DNA of 64,000 nt from Mycolicibacterium sp. P9-22 (GCF_008329585.1 NZ_NPKP01000001.1:682001-746000); one strand, 5' to 3'; shown: positions 9,056 through 18,715, counted from the first letter of the stretch. The notes: generated by a model from the sequence alone, not told the origin. Translations and numbers: made by a program.

Positions 9056-10587
9056 ACCCTGCACCTGTGACAGGCAGCGCGCTGAACCGTGAGCGCCGCA
9101 GCGCCGAGCTCGCCGGCCTCGCGGACGGCAAGACCGTCGACGTGCTGGTGATCGGGGGCGGGATCACCGGCACCGGTATCGCCCTGGACGCGGCCACCCG
9201 CGGACTGCGGGTCGTGCTGGTGGAGAAACACGACCTGGCCTTCGGTACCAGCCGCTGGAGTTCCAAGCTCGTGCACGGCGGGCTGCGCTACCTGGCCACC
9301 GGCAACGTCGGCATCGCCCGCCGCAGCGCCATCGAACGCGGAATCCTGATGACCCGCAACGCACCGCACCTGGTGTCGGCCATGCCGCAGCTGGTGCCGC
9401 TGCTACCGGGCATGAACCGGGCCTCCCGCGCCCTGGTCCGGGTCGGCTTCGTGGCCGGTGACGGGTTGCGCAGGCTGGCGGGAACCTCGGTCGCAACGCT
9501 GCCGCGGTCCCGCCGGGTCGATGCGGCCCGGGCGGTGGAGCTGGCGCCCACGGTACGCCGAGATGGCCTCGACGGCGCCTTCCTGGCCTACGACGGACAG
9601 CTGATCGACGATGCCCGGCTCGTCACGGCGGTGGCCCGCACCGCCGCCCAACACGGGGCCACCGTGTTGACCCGGGTGTCCGCCCATGCGGCACAGGGTG
9701 ATTCGGTACGGCTCGTCGACGAGCTCACCGGTGAGTCACTGGATGTCCGCGCCCGCGCGGTGATCAACGCCGCCGGGGTGTGGGCCGGCGAGGTGGACCC
9801 GTCCATCCGGTTGCGGCCCAGCCGCGGCACCCACCTGGTCTTCGACGCGGCCGCCTTCGGCAATCCCACCGCGGCGCTGACCATCCCGATCCCGGGGGAG
9901 CTCAACCGGTTCGTCTTCGCGATGCCCGAACAGCTGGGCCGGGTGTACCTGGGCCTCACCGATGAGGATGCACCCGGGCCGATTCCCGATGTGCCGCAAC
10001 CGACGCAGGCCGAGGTGGCCAACCTGCTCGACACCGTCAACACCGCCCTGGACACCGCGCTGACGCAGGCCGATGTCCGTGGGTCCTACGCCGGGTTGCG
10101 GCCGCTCATCGAGTCCGGCGGGCACACCGCCGACGTGTCCCGCGAGCACGCGGTCACCGAATCACCCGACGGCGTGATCAGCGTGATCGGCGGCAAGCTC
10201 ACCGAATACCGCTACATGGCGCAGGATGTGCTGGACCGCGCGGTGGTGCTGCGCGGGTTGGCCGCCGGGCAATGCCGCACCCGCAACCTCCCGCTGGTGG
10301 GCGCGCCCGCCAACCCGGTCGCCACGCTGCGGGCGTCGGCGGACATGCCGTCCTCGCTGGTGGCACGCTACGGCGCCGAGGCCCCCAACGTCGTCGCCCA
10401 AGCCACCTGCGACCGGGCAGGCGAACCGGTCGCCGAGGGAATCGACGTCATCCGTGCCGAATTCGAGTACGCAGTTTCCCATGAAGGCGCGCTGAGCGTC
10501 GAGGACATCCTGGACCGGCGCACCCGGATCGGCCTGGTGACCGCGGACCGCGAGCGTGCGGAGGCCGCGGCCGCGGAGTTCGTCTGA
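9052..10587 (+). CDS. glpD: FAD-dependent glycerol-3-phosphate dehydrogenase
   Basis: This 511-residue flavoprotein has the Rossmann motif VIGGGITGTGIALDAA (about residues 31-46), the GlpD signature FGTSRWSSKLVHGGLRYL (about 64-81), and the C-terminal GGKLTEYRYMAQ segment. It oxidises glycerol 3-phosphate to dihydroxyacetone phosphate and passes electrons to the membrane quinone pool. I chose the ATG that overlaps the tetR stop by four bases. An upstream in-frame start at 8938 would run through tetR. Counterpart of glpD1 in M. tuberculosis (memory). Confidence 0.92.
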   Translation: MNPAPVTGSALNRERRSAELAGLADGKTVDVLVIGGGITGTGIALDAATRGLRVVLVEKHDLAFGTSRWSSKLVHGGLRYLATGNVGIARRSAIERGILMTRNAPHLVSAMPQLVPLLPGMNRASRALVRVGFVAGDGLRRLAGTSVATLPRSRRVDAARAVELAPTVRRDGLDGAFLAYDGQLIDDARLVTAVARTAAQHGATVLTRVSAHAAQGDSVRLVDELTGESLDVRARAVINAAGVWAGEVDPSIRLRPSRGTHLVFDAAAFGNPTAALTIPIPGELNRFVFAMPEQLGRVYLGLTDEDAPGPIPDVPQPTQAEVANLLDTVNTALDTALTQADVRGSYAGLRPLIESGGHTADVSREHAVTESPDGVISVIGGKLTEYRYMAQDVLDRAVVLRGLAAGQCRTRNLPLVGAPANPVATLRASADMPSSLVARYGAEAPNVVAQATCDRAGEPVAEGIDVIRAEFEYAVSHEGALSVEDILDRRTRIGLVTADRERAEAAAAEFV

Positions 10588-10671
10588 GCCGGACACTTAA
10601 GCTCGTGCCACGGTATTGCCGTAGCCGATAGTTATTGGTCTGCGCGCCCGAGCGCACCACACTGGACTGCC

Positions 10672-10731
10672 ATGACGGTCCTGCGTGCCCTGAACCCGAC
10701 GCGATGTCGGTGTGCGATGCGCGCCGCCTGA
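10672..10731 (+). CDS. Putative Cys-X-Cys leader peptide (19 codons)
   Basis: A 19-residue ORF (ATG at 10672, TGA at 10729-10731) sits 67 bases upstream of the ABC transporter operon and contains Cys-Arg-Cys at codons 12-14, both TGT. Short cysteine-rich ORFs are known in mycobacteria as cysteine-responsive attenuators in front of sulfur genes. The downstream operon has an organosulfur-type monooxygenase, which fits. A GCCCGGGC palindrome follows the ORF. No sequencing or conservation data are available here, so this is a hypothesis. Confidence 0.35.
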   Translation: MTVLRALNPTRCRCAMRAA

Positions 10732-10798
10732 GGAAAATGCCCGGGCTGCCGCGCCTCTGTCTGCTGCACCCACATTCTCCCGAAGGGCTTCTCCGTTC

Positions 10799-12439
10799 AT
10801 GGCATATGCGTTGGACAGACGTGGATTTCTGACCCTTGGCGCGTTGCTTGCAGGCAGCGGCATCCTGGCCGCCTGTGCACCCCGCAACCCCGGCGGCGCC
10901 GCGCAGGGTGCCGGTGGCACGGCCCCGAAGGCCGGCGGTCAGATCATCTACCTCAACGAGAAACTCATCGACGGCTATCAGCAGCAGAAGACGGGATCCT
11001 GGCACGTCGCGCAGGTGTGGAACCAGGTCGTGGAGCGGCTGTTCTACTACGATGCCGCAGGTGCGTTCACTCCCCACCTGGCCACCGGCTTCACCCAGAA
11101 CGACGAACGCACCCGGTTCACCCTGACCATCCGGGACGGGGTCACCTTCTCCAACGGCGAAAAGCTCGATGCGGCGGCAGTGGCCGCCAACCTGAATCTG
11201 CTCGGCACGGGCGATGACAGCCGCGGCATCGTGCGCGCGTCCTACTTCCCCAACGAGTACGGCGAGGCGGTCCCGGTCGGCGATCAGGAAGTCGAGATCC
11301 GGTTGACCGCGCCCTTCGGGGATTTCATCCAGAAACTCGGCGCGTGGACCACGGTGGGCATCCTGGCGCCGGCGACCATCGACGCGAGCATCGAGGGCCA
11401 GTCGGATCTGAAGAACGTCTACGGCACCGGACCTTTCGTCGTCGACAGCTGGGTCCCGAACAAGGAGGTGGTGCTCACCCGGCGGGAGGACTATGCGTGG
11501 CCGCGTGCCGACCGCAAGCACCAGGGCAGTGCCTACCTGGAGAAGATCACCGTCCAGCAGGTCATCGAACCGTCGCTACGGGTCGGCGCCCTGCAATCCG
11601 GGCAGGTCAACATCATTCACTACGTGCAGCCCACCGAAGAGCCCCAGATCGAGCAGGACGGATTCCAGCTGATTGCCCCAAGTTTCTTCGGCAGCGTGTG
11701 GGGCCTGCAATTGCGCTTGACCGCACCGTATCTCGATGATGTGCGGGTACGCCGCGCGCTGACACACGGTGTGAACCGGCAGGAGATCCTGGAGACCAAC
11801 TTCCCGGGCGGGGAGTGGACCGAGGCGAAGTCGATCTTCAACGATGTGGTGCCGGGCACGCTGGATCTGCGCGACCGCTTCCGCTACGACCCGGATCTGG
11901 CGAATCGGTTGCTCGACGAGGCAGGCTGGACCGGGCGGGACTCCGACGGATACCGGACCCGGGGCGATGACCAGCTGAGCCTGTACATCTATCCGTCGGT
12001 GTTCATCACCACGTCGAAGGCCGATCTGCAGCTGGTGGCCCAGCAGTGGAAGCAGATCGGCGTGAAGCTCGACATCAAGGGGGTGGACTTCTCCAACTAC
12101 AACACCATCACCGCCGATCCACAGGTGCCGTTGTATGAAAACCATTGGCTGGCAGGGAGTCAGAGCGAGGCGTGGCGCTGGTGGCACAGCTCGCAGGCCA
12201 ACCAGTTCAAGGAGCCCGGCGCCGAACTCGACGGGCTGCTCACCGAGCTGGCTCAGGCCAAGACCGATGACGCGCGCATCGCCGCATCCGAGCAGGTGCA
12301 GGAGTACGTCATCGACAACGCCTACTACATCCCGATCCACGAGTTCCGCCAGACCTGGGGGGCGGATCAGACGGTGCAGGGCCTGGACGTCGACGGTCTA
12401 GGACTCATCAGCTTCTACGACGCCTGGCTGGACGTGTAG
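10799..12439 (+). CDS. ABC transporter substrate-binding lipoprotein (peptide/nickel family 5)
   Basis: This 546-residue lipoprotein has a Tat-type signal (DRRGFLTLG) and a lipobox (ILAAC, about residue 25). The mature part is an SBP_bac_5 domain with typical segments (RFTLTIRDGVTFSNGEKL, VRRALTHGVNRQEIL). It binds a small solute outside the membrane and delivers it to the two permeases encoded directly downstream. I chose the ATG at 10799 because the twin-Arg motif then falls at residue 7; an earlier start would add an unrelated extension. The final gene of the operon suggests an organosulfur or amine/chelate ligand. Confidence 0.85.
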   Translation: MAYALDRRGFLTLGALLAGSGILAACAPRNPGGAAQGAGGTAPKAGGQIIYLNEKLIDGYQQQKTGSWHVAQVWNQVVERLFYYDAAGAFTPHLATGFTQNDERTRFTLTIRDGVTFSNGEKLDAAAVAANLNLLGTGDDSRGIVRASYFPNEYGEAVPVGDQEVEIRLTAPFGDFIQKLGAWTTVGILAPATIDASIEGQSDLKNVYGTGPFVVDSWVPNKEVVLTRREDYAWPRADRKHQGSAYLEKITVQQVIEPSLRVGALQSGQVNIIHYVQPTEEPQIEQDGFQLIAPSFFGSVWGLQLRLTAPYLDDVRVRRALTHGVNRQEILETNFPGGEWTEAKSIFNDVVPGTLDLRDRFRYDPDLANRLLDEAGWTGRDSDGYRTRGDDQLSLYIYPSVFITTSKADLQLVAQQWKQIGVKLDIKGVDFSNYNTITADPQVPLYENHWLAGSQSEAWRWWHSSQANQFKEPGAELDGLLTELAQAKTDDARIAASEQVQEYVIDNAYYIPIHEFRQTWGADQTVQGLDVDGLGLISFYDAWLDV

Positions 12440-12442
12440 GTC

Positions 12443-13411
12443 GTGTCACCCCACGCGAAATATGTGCTGTCCAGGGTCGGTCAGGCCGCCGCCGCGGTCC
12501 TGGGTGTCTACATCCTGGTCTTCGTCATCATGACCGTGCTGCCCGGCGACCCCGTGTCCAGTCACCTGCGCAACCCGGAGTACAACTACTCCGAAGCGGA
12601 GATCCAGGAGCTGCTGGCCTATTACAAGCTCGACCGCTCGCTGTGGGAACAGCTGGGAGTCGCGCTGGCGCGGTTGAGTCAGGGCGATTTCGGGATCTCG
12701 CTGGGTGCGAACCGTCCGGTCGCCGCGGTGCTGTGGGACGGCATCCCGTCCACCCTGCAGCTGGCGGGCACCGCGTTCGTCCTCGCGACGGTGCTCGCCT
12801 TCCTCATCACGCTGGCCGCCTTCTACCTGCCCGACCGCTGGGGCGGCGGGCTGTTCCGGGCCTTCCCGTCGCTGTTCCTGTCCATGCCGAACTACTTCAT
12901 CGGGCTGATCGTCATCGACGTCTTCTCCTTTCAGCTCGGACTGTTCCTGATCAACGACTATCAGAGCCTGAACTCGCTGATCTATCCCGCGGCGACACTG
13001 GCCATCCCGGCGTCCGCGCCCATCGCCCAGGTGTTCATCACCGCACTCGACGGGGCGCGCGCCGAACAATATGCGACGGTGGCGATCTCCAAGGGCATCA
13101 GCAGATTCAAGCTGTTCACCGCCCACCTGCTGCCGAATGCGGCACTCCCGACGCTGACCATCTCCGCGATCATCGTCGGTGACCTGCTGGGAGGGTCCAT
13201 CATCACCGAGTCGATTTTCGGCCGCAACGGTGTCGGCAGCATCATCGAGGTCGCCGCCACCGAACAGGACGTGCCCGTGTTGCAGGCCGCGGTCACGCTG
13301 GCAGCCGTGCTGTTCCTGGTCATCAACCTGCTCGTCGACCTGGTCTACCCGGTGCTCGACCCGCGGTTGCGGGTCGCGGTCACGGCGCGTAAGGAGAACA
13401 CCCGGTGGTAG
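12443..13411 (+). CDS. ABC transporter permease, DppB type
   Basis: This 322-residue inner-membrane permease begins with GTG three bases after the lipoprotein stop. It has an N-terminal membrane segment, the LPGDPV signature, about six membrane helices and the EAA coupling loop ARAEQYATVAISKGISR near residue 205. It forms the translocation channel with the next permease. A 7-bp overlap with that gene indicates coupled translation. Confidence 0.88.
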   Translation: MSPHAKYVLSRVGQAAAAVLGVYILVFVIMTVLPGDPVSSHLRNPEYNYSEAEIQELLAYYKLDRSLWEQLGVALARLSQGDFGISLGANRPVAAVLWDGIPSTLQLAGTAFVLATVLAFLITLAAFYLPDRWGGGLFRAFPSLFLSMPNYFIGLIVIDVFSFQLGLFLINDYQSLNSLIYPAATLAIPASAPIAQVFITALDGARAEQYATVAISKGISRFKLFTAHLLPNAALPTLTISAIIVGDLLGGSIITESIFGRNGVGSIIEVAATEQDVPVLQAAVTLAAVLFLVINLLVDLVYPVLDPRLRVAVTARKENTRW

Positions 13412-14250
13412 CGCTGGTGTCCCTGCCCCGCCCCGAGCTGCGGCTGCCCGCCGCGGTGCACCTGCGCGACGTGTACACCGTTGCCGCACTTGCCTTCATC
13501 GTCACCATCGTGGCCTGGTCGATCGCGCCCGACCTGTTCACCAGCTACGACCCGTACAGCGGGGTGCCTGCCGACGCGTTCGCGCCGCCCTCGCCCGAGC
13601 ACCTGTTCGGCACCGACCAACTCGGCCGCGACATCTTCGCGCGGGTGGTCTTCGGCACCCGGTCGGCGGTTCTGACCGCCATCTTCTCGGTGGCCATCGG
13701 ACTGGTGATCGGCGGACTCGTCGGTTTGGCGGCCGGATTCCTCGGCCGCGGCGCAGACGCCGTCCTGGGTAGGTTCATCGACATCCTGCTGGCCATCCCA
13801 GGCTTCCTGCTGGCCGTCATCGTCGTGGTGTCCCTCGGCTTCGCCACCGTCAATGCCGCCATCGCGGTGGGGGTTTCGTCCATCGCCGTGTTCGGCAGGC
13901 TGATCCGTTCCGAGGTGCTGCGGGTCAAGAACCTGGCCTTCGTGGAATCCTCGTACCTCATCGGCGGCAACAAACTGACGGTGCTGTTCGCGCACGTGCT
14001 GCCCAATGCGTACCGCTCGGTGCTGGCGCTGGCAGTCCTGCAGTTCGGCCTCGCCATCATCAGCATCTCGGGGCTGGCGTTCCTCGGCTACGGCAATCCG
14101 CCACCCAGCCCGGACTGGGGCCTGCTGGTGGCCGACGGCAAGGACTTCCTCTACCGCTACCCGTGGCTGGTGTACACCCCGGGGCTGGTGATGGTGGCCT
14201 CTGTCATCGCGCTCAATCAACTCAGCAGGTCGATCGGCAGGAAGAACTGA
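13405..14250 (+). CDS. ABC transporter permease, DppC type
   Basis: This 281-residue permease starts with GTG. It has an N-terminal membrane helix, the DppC-type segment HLFGTDQLGRDIFARV (about residues 67-82), five further helices and the EAA loop (VKNLAFVESSYLIGGNKL). The family motif FLGYGNPPPSPDWG lies near 225. It partners the DppB-type permease. One base separates its stop from the ATPase start. Confidence 0.88.
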   Translation: MVALVSLPRPELRLPAAVHLRDVYTVAALAFIVTIVAWSIAPDLFTSYDPYSGVPADAFAPPSPEHLFGTDQLGRDIFARVVFGTRSAVLTAIFSVAIGLVIGGLVGLAAGFLGRGADAVLGRFIDILLAIPGFLLAVIVVVSLGFATVNAAIAVGVSSIAVFGRLIRSEVLRVKNLAFVESSYLIGGNKLTVLFAHVLPNAYRSVLALAVLQFGLAIISISGLAFLGYGNPPPSPDWGLLVADGKDFLYRYPWLVYTPGLVMVASVIALNQLSRSIGRKN

Positions 14251-14251
14251 T

Positions 14252-15925
14252 ATGACGATGGCCACGGAATCCGCTGTTGTCGCAGAACAGGATTCGAGTA
14301 CCACTCCGCTGCTGGCGGTGCACGATCTGTCGGTTGCCTACAGTGGCCGGCTCGGCACGCCCACTGTGGCCGGGGTCTCCTTCGAGGTGGCGGCCGGCGA
14401 GACCGTCGCGATCGTCGGAGAGTCCGGCTCCGGCAAATCGACCGTCGTCAACGCCATCCTGAAACTGCTCGACTCGCATGTGCCCGTCAGCGGCCGTGCC
14501 GAGTTCGAGGGACGCGACATCCTGGCGCAGCGAGAGCACGCGTTCCGCAAGCTACGCGGCCGCAGAATCGCGTTCGTGCCTCAGGACCCCACATCATCGC
14601 TGAACCCGGTGCGCCGCATCGACCATCAGATCTTCGAGGCCTACCGCGTATCGGGCCTGCCCGAATACGCCGACCCGCGGCATCATCCCGGCCAGGCGGC
14701 CGACCTGCTGGAACTCGTCGGCATCACCCACCCGGCCCGCACCCTGGCGTCCTACCCGCATCAGTTGTCCGGCGGGCAGTTGCAGCGGGTGCTCATCGGG
14801 ATCGCGATCGCGCAGCGTCCGCAGCTCATCGTCGCCGACGAACCGACCTCGGCGCTCGATGTCACCATCCAGAAGACCATCCTGGACCTGATCGACCGGC
14901 TCAAGGACGAGAACGGGCTGTCGGTCCTGCTGGTCACCCATGATCTGTCACTGGCGGCCGAGCGTTCGGACAAGGTGGTCGTCCTCAATGGGGGCACCGT
15001 GCAGGAGTACGGCCGCTCGGTGGATGTGCTGCGCGACCCGCAGTCGTCCTACGCCCGCCAACTCGTCGGCGACGTCCCGAGCCTGAACCTGGACAAGTTC
15101 ACCGCCGCCGCCCGGCGTCGGGCCGAACCCGAGGCCGGCGTGTTCGCACTCGAAGTGTCGGACGTGCACAAGGCTTTCGGGCACGGCAACCACCGCGCCG
15201 AGGCGCTCAAGGGTGTGTCGTTCGGCATCGCGGCGGCCCGCACCCATGCGCTGGTGGGGGAGTCGGGGTCCGGCAAGTCCACCCTGGCGCGGATCGTGCT
15301 GCGCCTGCTCGAACCCGACCAGGGCAAGGTCGTGGTGGCCGGGCAGGACATCTCACACCTGGGCCGCAAGGAATTGCGCCAGGCCCATCGCGACCTGCAG
15401 CTGGTCTACCAGAACCCGTTCAACTCACTGGACCCCACGTTCTCGGTGGCCCGCCTGGTGGGCGAGCCGCTGCTGCGGTACCGGCTGGGTTCCCGCGACG
15501 AACGCCGACGGCGGGTATCGGAGGTGCTGGCGCTGGTCGGGTTGGCGGATTCGTTCCTGCCGCGGCGGGCCCGGGAGCTGTCCGGGGGACAGCGCCAACG
15601 CGTCGCCATCGCCCGGGCGCTGACCCTGAACCCGAAGGTACTGGTGCTCGACGAACCCACCTCCGCACTCGATGTCACCGTCCAGTCCCAGATCCTGGAG
15701 GTGCTGGTCGATCTGCAGGTGAAGCTGGGCCTGAGCTACCTGTTCATCTCGCACGACCTGAGTGTGGTCCGCCAGTTCGCGGACACCGTCACTGTGCTGC
15801 AGCACGGTGAGGTGAAGGAAAGCGGTGACACCGCAGCGGTATTCGCCGATCCTCAGGACCCGTACACGCGTGCGCTGGTGGAGTCGATCCCCAAGACCGC
15901 CGGGCTGACCGGGGTACCGAGGTGA
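14252..15925 (+). CDS. Fused double ABC ATPase (DppD-DppF type)
   Basis: This 557-residue protein fuses two nucleotide-binding domains. Each has a Walker A (GESGSGKST), a signature (LSGGQ) and a Walker B (LIVADEPTS and VLVLDEPTS). It energises the import of the solute bound by the upstream lipoprotein. The fusion replaces the two separate ATPase subunits usual for this family. The stop overlaps the monooxygenase GTG by 4 bases, so transporter and enzyme form one transcription unit. Confidence 0.9.
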   Translation: MTMATESAVVAEQDSSTTPLLAVHDLSVAYSGRLGTPTVAGVSFEVAAGETVAIVGESGSGKSTVVNAILKLLDSHVPVSGRAEFEGRDILAQREHAFRKLRGRRIAFVPQDPTSSLNPVRRIDHQIFEAYRVSGLPEYADPRHHPGQAADLLELVGITHPARTLASYPHQLSGGQLQRVLIGIAIAQRPQLIVADEPTSALDVTIQKTILDLIDRLKDENGLSVLLVTHDLSLAAERSDKVVVLNGGTVQEYGRSVDVLRDPQSSYARQLVGDVPSLNLDKFTAAARRRAEPEAGVFALEVSDVHKAFGHGNHRAEALKGVSFGIAAARTHALVGESGSGKSTLARIVLRLLEPDQGKVVVAGQDISHLGRKELRQAHRDLQLVYQNPFNSLDPTFSVARLVGEPLLRYRLGSRDERRRRVSEVLALVGLADSFLPRRARELSGGQRQRVAIARALTLNPKVLVLDEPTSALDVTVQSQILEVLVDLQVKLGLSYLFISHDLSVVRQFADTVTVLQHGEVKESGDTAAVFADPQDPYTRALVESIPKTAGLTGVPR

Positions 15926-17163
15926 GCCGATACCTGAGATTCACCGTCAACCTCATCCCGGGTCCGGTGCAGACGGCCGACGGGGGCCACCCGTTCATCG
16001 ACATCGAGGATTTTGTCGCGTCCGCACAACTCGCCGAACGGGCCCGCGTCGATGCCGTGTTCTTCGCCGACTCCCAGGGCATCGGTCAGCAGGGGCTGAG
16101 TTTCGCCTATCTCGACCCGCTGGTGGTGCTGCCGGCGCTGGCCCGGGAGACCGGCCACGTCGGCCTGGTGGCCACCGCGTCGACCACCTATGCCGAACCG
16201 TATGCGCTGGCGCGGGCCATCCTGTCCATCGACCACATCTCCGGTGGGCGGGCCGGCTGGAACATCATCACGACGATGGATCCGTCGGTGGCGCGGAACT
16301 TCGGTCAGGATCGGCCCCCGGCGCGCCATGAGCGTTACCGACGGGCCGGCGAGTTCGCCGAGGTGGTCGAAAAGCTCTGGGCGTCATGGCAGGACGATGT
16401 CACCGCGACGTGGGATCTGACCCGGCTGCACCGCATACCCATCGACCATCGCGGCGAGTTCTTCTCGGTCGCAGGCCCCTTGCAGCTGCCTCGCTCCCCG
16501 CAGGGCAAGCCGGTGCTGTTTCAGGCGGGCGGATCGTCCGACGGAATCGATGTGGCGGCCCGGTTCGCCGACGCCGTGTTCTCGGTCGGTCTCACCGAGG
16601 AGTCGTCGCGGGATTACCGGGAGCGGCTCACCAAGGAGGCCCGCAACCGCCGCGGGAGCGCCGAGGTGCTGGTGCTGCCCGGCGTCTTCTTCACCATCGG
16701 TAGCACCGATGCCGAGGTCGCCAGGCTCCTCGCGGAGACGGAGAACGCGCTCGACGGCACGGAGGTGCTGGCCCGCTTCGCGTCCCGGTTCGGGCTGGAC
16801 CCCGGGGACCTCGATCTGGACGGTCCGGTGCCCGAGCAGGTGACGGTCACCGACGAATCGCGGTCGATCGGGTTCGCCCAGGGCGGGGCCGAGCTTGCGG
16901 CCGACAGACCGGAGCTGAGCCTGCGCCGGTTCATCGCGCTCGGGGGCGGCGGGCACCGAAGGGTGTTCGGCACCCCGGACTCCATCGCGGAGGATCTCAT
17001 CGGCTGGGCAGAACGCGGCGCAGCCGACGGATTCACGGTGTTCGCCGAGTCGCTGCCCCAGTTCGCCGAGCATCTCGCGCCGCGGCTACAGGAACTCGGC
17101 GTACACCGCCGCGAGTACACGGGAACGACATTGCGGCAGAACTTCGCCCAACACACCGGCTAG
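15922..17163 (+). CDS. FMN-dependent luciferase-like monooxygenase (NtaA/SnaA/DszA family)
   Basis: This 413-residue monooxygenase has the family pattern: FADSQG near residue 48, LVATASTTYAEPYALARAILSIDHISGGRAGWNIITT (about 82-118) and a Gly-rich phosphate-binding site near 195 (LFQAGGSSDG). These enzymes use reduced FMN from a partner reductase to cleave C-N or C-S bonds in chelators and organosulfur compounds. Being last in a solute-import operon, it probably attacks the imported compound and frees sulfur or nitrogen. The substrate is unknown. No reductase gene is next to it. Confidence 0.85.
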   Translation: MSRYLRFTVNLIPGPVQTADGGHPFIDIEDFVASAQLAERARVDAVFFADSQGIGQQGLSFAYLDPLVVLPALARETGHVGLVATASTTYAEPYALARAILSIDHISGGRAGWNIITTMDPSVARNFGQDRPPARHERYRRAGEFAEVVEKLWASWQDDVTATWDLTRLHRIPIDHRGEFFSVAGPLQLPRSPQGKPVLFQAGGSSDGIDVAARFADAVFSVGLTEESSRDYRERLTKEARNRRGSAEVLVLPGVFFTIGSTDAEVARLLAETENALDGTEVLARFASRFGLDPGDLDLDGPVPEQVTVTDESRSIGFAQGGAELAADRPELSLRRFIALGGGGHRRVFGTPDSIAEDLIGWAERGAADGFTVFAESLPQFAEHLAPRLQELGVHRREYTGTTLRQNFAQHTG

Positions 17164-17170
17164 AAAACGT

Positions 17171-17227
17171 CGAAACTGTATTCCAGAAGGCGAATTACGA
17201 GTGAGGGCCTTCTGGAATACAGTTTCG
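17171..17227. terminator. Long perfect-stem hairpin between convergent genes
   Basis: Bases 17171-17191 and 17207-17227 form an exact 21-bp inverted repeat (starting CGAAACTGTATTCC) with a 15-base loop. It lies between the convergent monooxygenase and accD6 genes and should terminate both. It has no T-run. Confidence 0.7.
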
Positions 17228-17240
17228 CGGGAAATAAGGG

Positions 17241-18662
17241 TTACAGCGGGATGTTCTTGTGGCGACCACGCCGGGCGGGCGCCTCGGCCAGCGCCTGGGT
17301 GATCACGCTGCGGGTGTGAGCGGGATCGATCTTCGCGTCTACCACGCCGATCTCGATGGCGCTGTCCACGCCACCGGCGATCCGCTCGTGCTCGGCGGCC
17401 AGCTCCTCGTGCAGGGCGTCGCGCTCGTGGTCGGCGGCCGCGGCCAGCTTGCGCTTGTGCAGGATGCCGACGGCGGCCTTGGCGCCCATCACGGCGACCT
17501 CGGCGTCCGGCCAGGCGAAGACCTTGGTGGCGCCGAGCGAACGCGAGTTCATCGCGATGTAGGCGCCGCCGTAGATCTTGCGGGTGACCAGCGTGACACG
17601 CGGAACGGTGGCCTCACCGAACGCGTGCAGCAGCTTGGCGCCGCGGCGCACCACGCCGCCCCACTCCTGGTCCACACCGGGCAGGTAGCCCGGGACGTCG
17701 ACGACGACCACCAGCGGGATGCCGAACGCGTCGCACAGTCGCACGAAACGCGCTGACTTCTCGGCACTTTCGGAGTTCAGGCAGCCGCCCAGGCGCAGCG
17801 GGTTGTTGGCGATGACGCCGACGGTGCGTCCGGCCAGCCGGCCCAGGCCCACCACGATGGACGGTGCCCAGCGGGACTGGAACTCCTCGAAGTGGGTGTC
17901 CTTGTCCAACAAAGCCTCGACGATCGGGTGCACGTCGTAGGCGCGCCGCGCGGACGCGGGCATCAGGGCCTTGAGGTCGGTGTCGCCGGCCTCGGCCTTG
18001 CTGCGGTCGAAATGGCCCTGCTGGCAGAACAATCCGACGAGGCGGCGGCCCCGCTCGTAGGCGTCGAGCTCATCGTCGGCGACGATGTGGCAGACGCCGG
18101 ACTTCTTGTGATGGGCCTCCGGACCGCCGAGGGACACCATGTCGACGTCCTCGCCGGTCACGCTCCGCACCACATCGGGTCCGGTGACGAAGACCTTGCT
18201 GTCCGGCGCCATCACGATGACATCGGTCAGGGCCGGGCCGTAGGCGGCGCCACCGGCGGCGAAGCCGACGACCACCGAGATCTGCGGGACGTAGCCGGAG
18301 GCACGGATCATCGCCTCGAAGACCAGCCCGACGGCATGCAGGGCCTTGACGCCCTCGGCCAGTCGTGCGCCACCGGAATGCCAGATCCCGACGATCGGGC
18401 TCTGCTCCTCGATGGCGACGTCGTAGGCGTTGACGATGTGCGCGCAGCCCTCGACGCCCATGGCACCACCCATGACGGTGCCGTCGGTGCAGAACGCGAC
18501 GGTCTTCACCCCGTTGACGGTGCCCGAGGCGGCCAGCACACCGGACTTGTCGCGCTCGTGCAGCACCGAGACGCTGCCGTCGTCGAAGAACATCTTCAGC
18601 CGGAGCAGTGGGTCGCGCGGGTCGAGCGACTCAGCTGCTGCTTCGGGTGCCATCGTGGTCAT
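17241..18662 (-). CDS. accD6: Acyl-CoA carboxylase beta subunit AccD6
   Basis: This 473-residue carboxyltransferase subunit has two crotonase-like halves with oxyanion segments (residues about 150-175, GFAAGGAAYGPALTD, and about 365-400, GGAYIAMNSRSLGA). It transfers CO2 from biotin to acetyl-CoA, making malonyl-CoA for FAS-II. It is last in the fabD-acpM-kasA-kasB-accD6 operon, as in M. tuberculosis. A 53-bp gap separates it from kasB. Identity is secured by sequence features plus context. Confidence 0.93.
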   Translation of the reverse strand: MTTMAPEAAAESLDPRDPLLRLKMFFDDGSVSVLHERDKSGVLAASGTVNGVKTVAFCTDGTVMGGAMGVEGCAHIVNAYDVAIEEQSPIVGIWHSGGARLAEGVKALHAVGLVFEAMIRASGYVPQISVVVGFAAGGAAYGPALTDVIVMAPDSKVFVTGPDVVRSVTGEDVDMVSLGGPEAHHKKSGVCHIVADDELDAYERGRRLVGLFCQQGHFDRSKAEAGDTDLKALMPASARRAYDVHPIVEALLDKDTHFEEFQSRWAPSIVVGLGRLAGRTVGVIANNPLRLGGCLNSESAEKSARFVRLCDAFGIPLVVVVDVPGYLPGVDQEWGGVVRRGAKLLHAFGEATVPRVTLVTRKIYGGAYIAMNSRSLGATKVFAWPDAEVAVMGAKAAVGILHKRKLAAAADHERDALHEELAAEHERIAGGVDSAIEIGVVDAKIDPAHTRSVITQALAEAPARRGRHKNIPL

Positions 18663-18715
18663 CCAGTCCTCCTGGTTACGCGTCGGAATGGTGACCGGCG
18701 CCTTCGGTACTTCTG

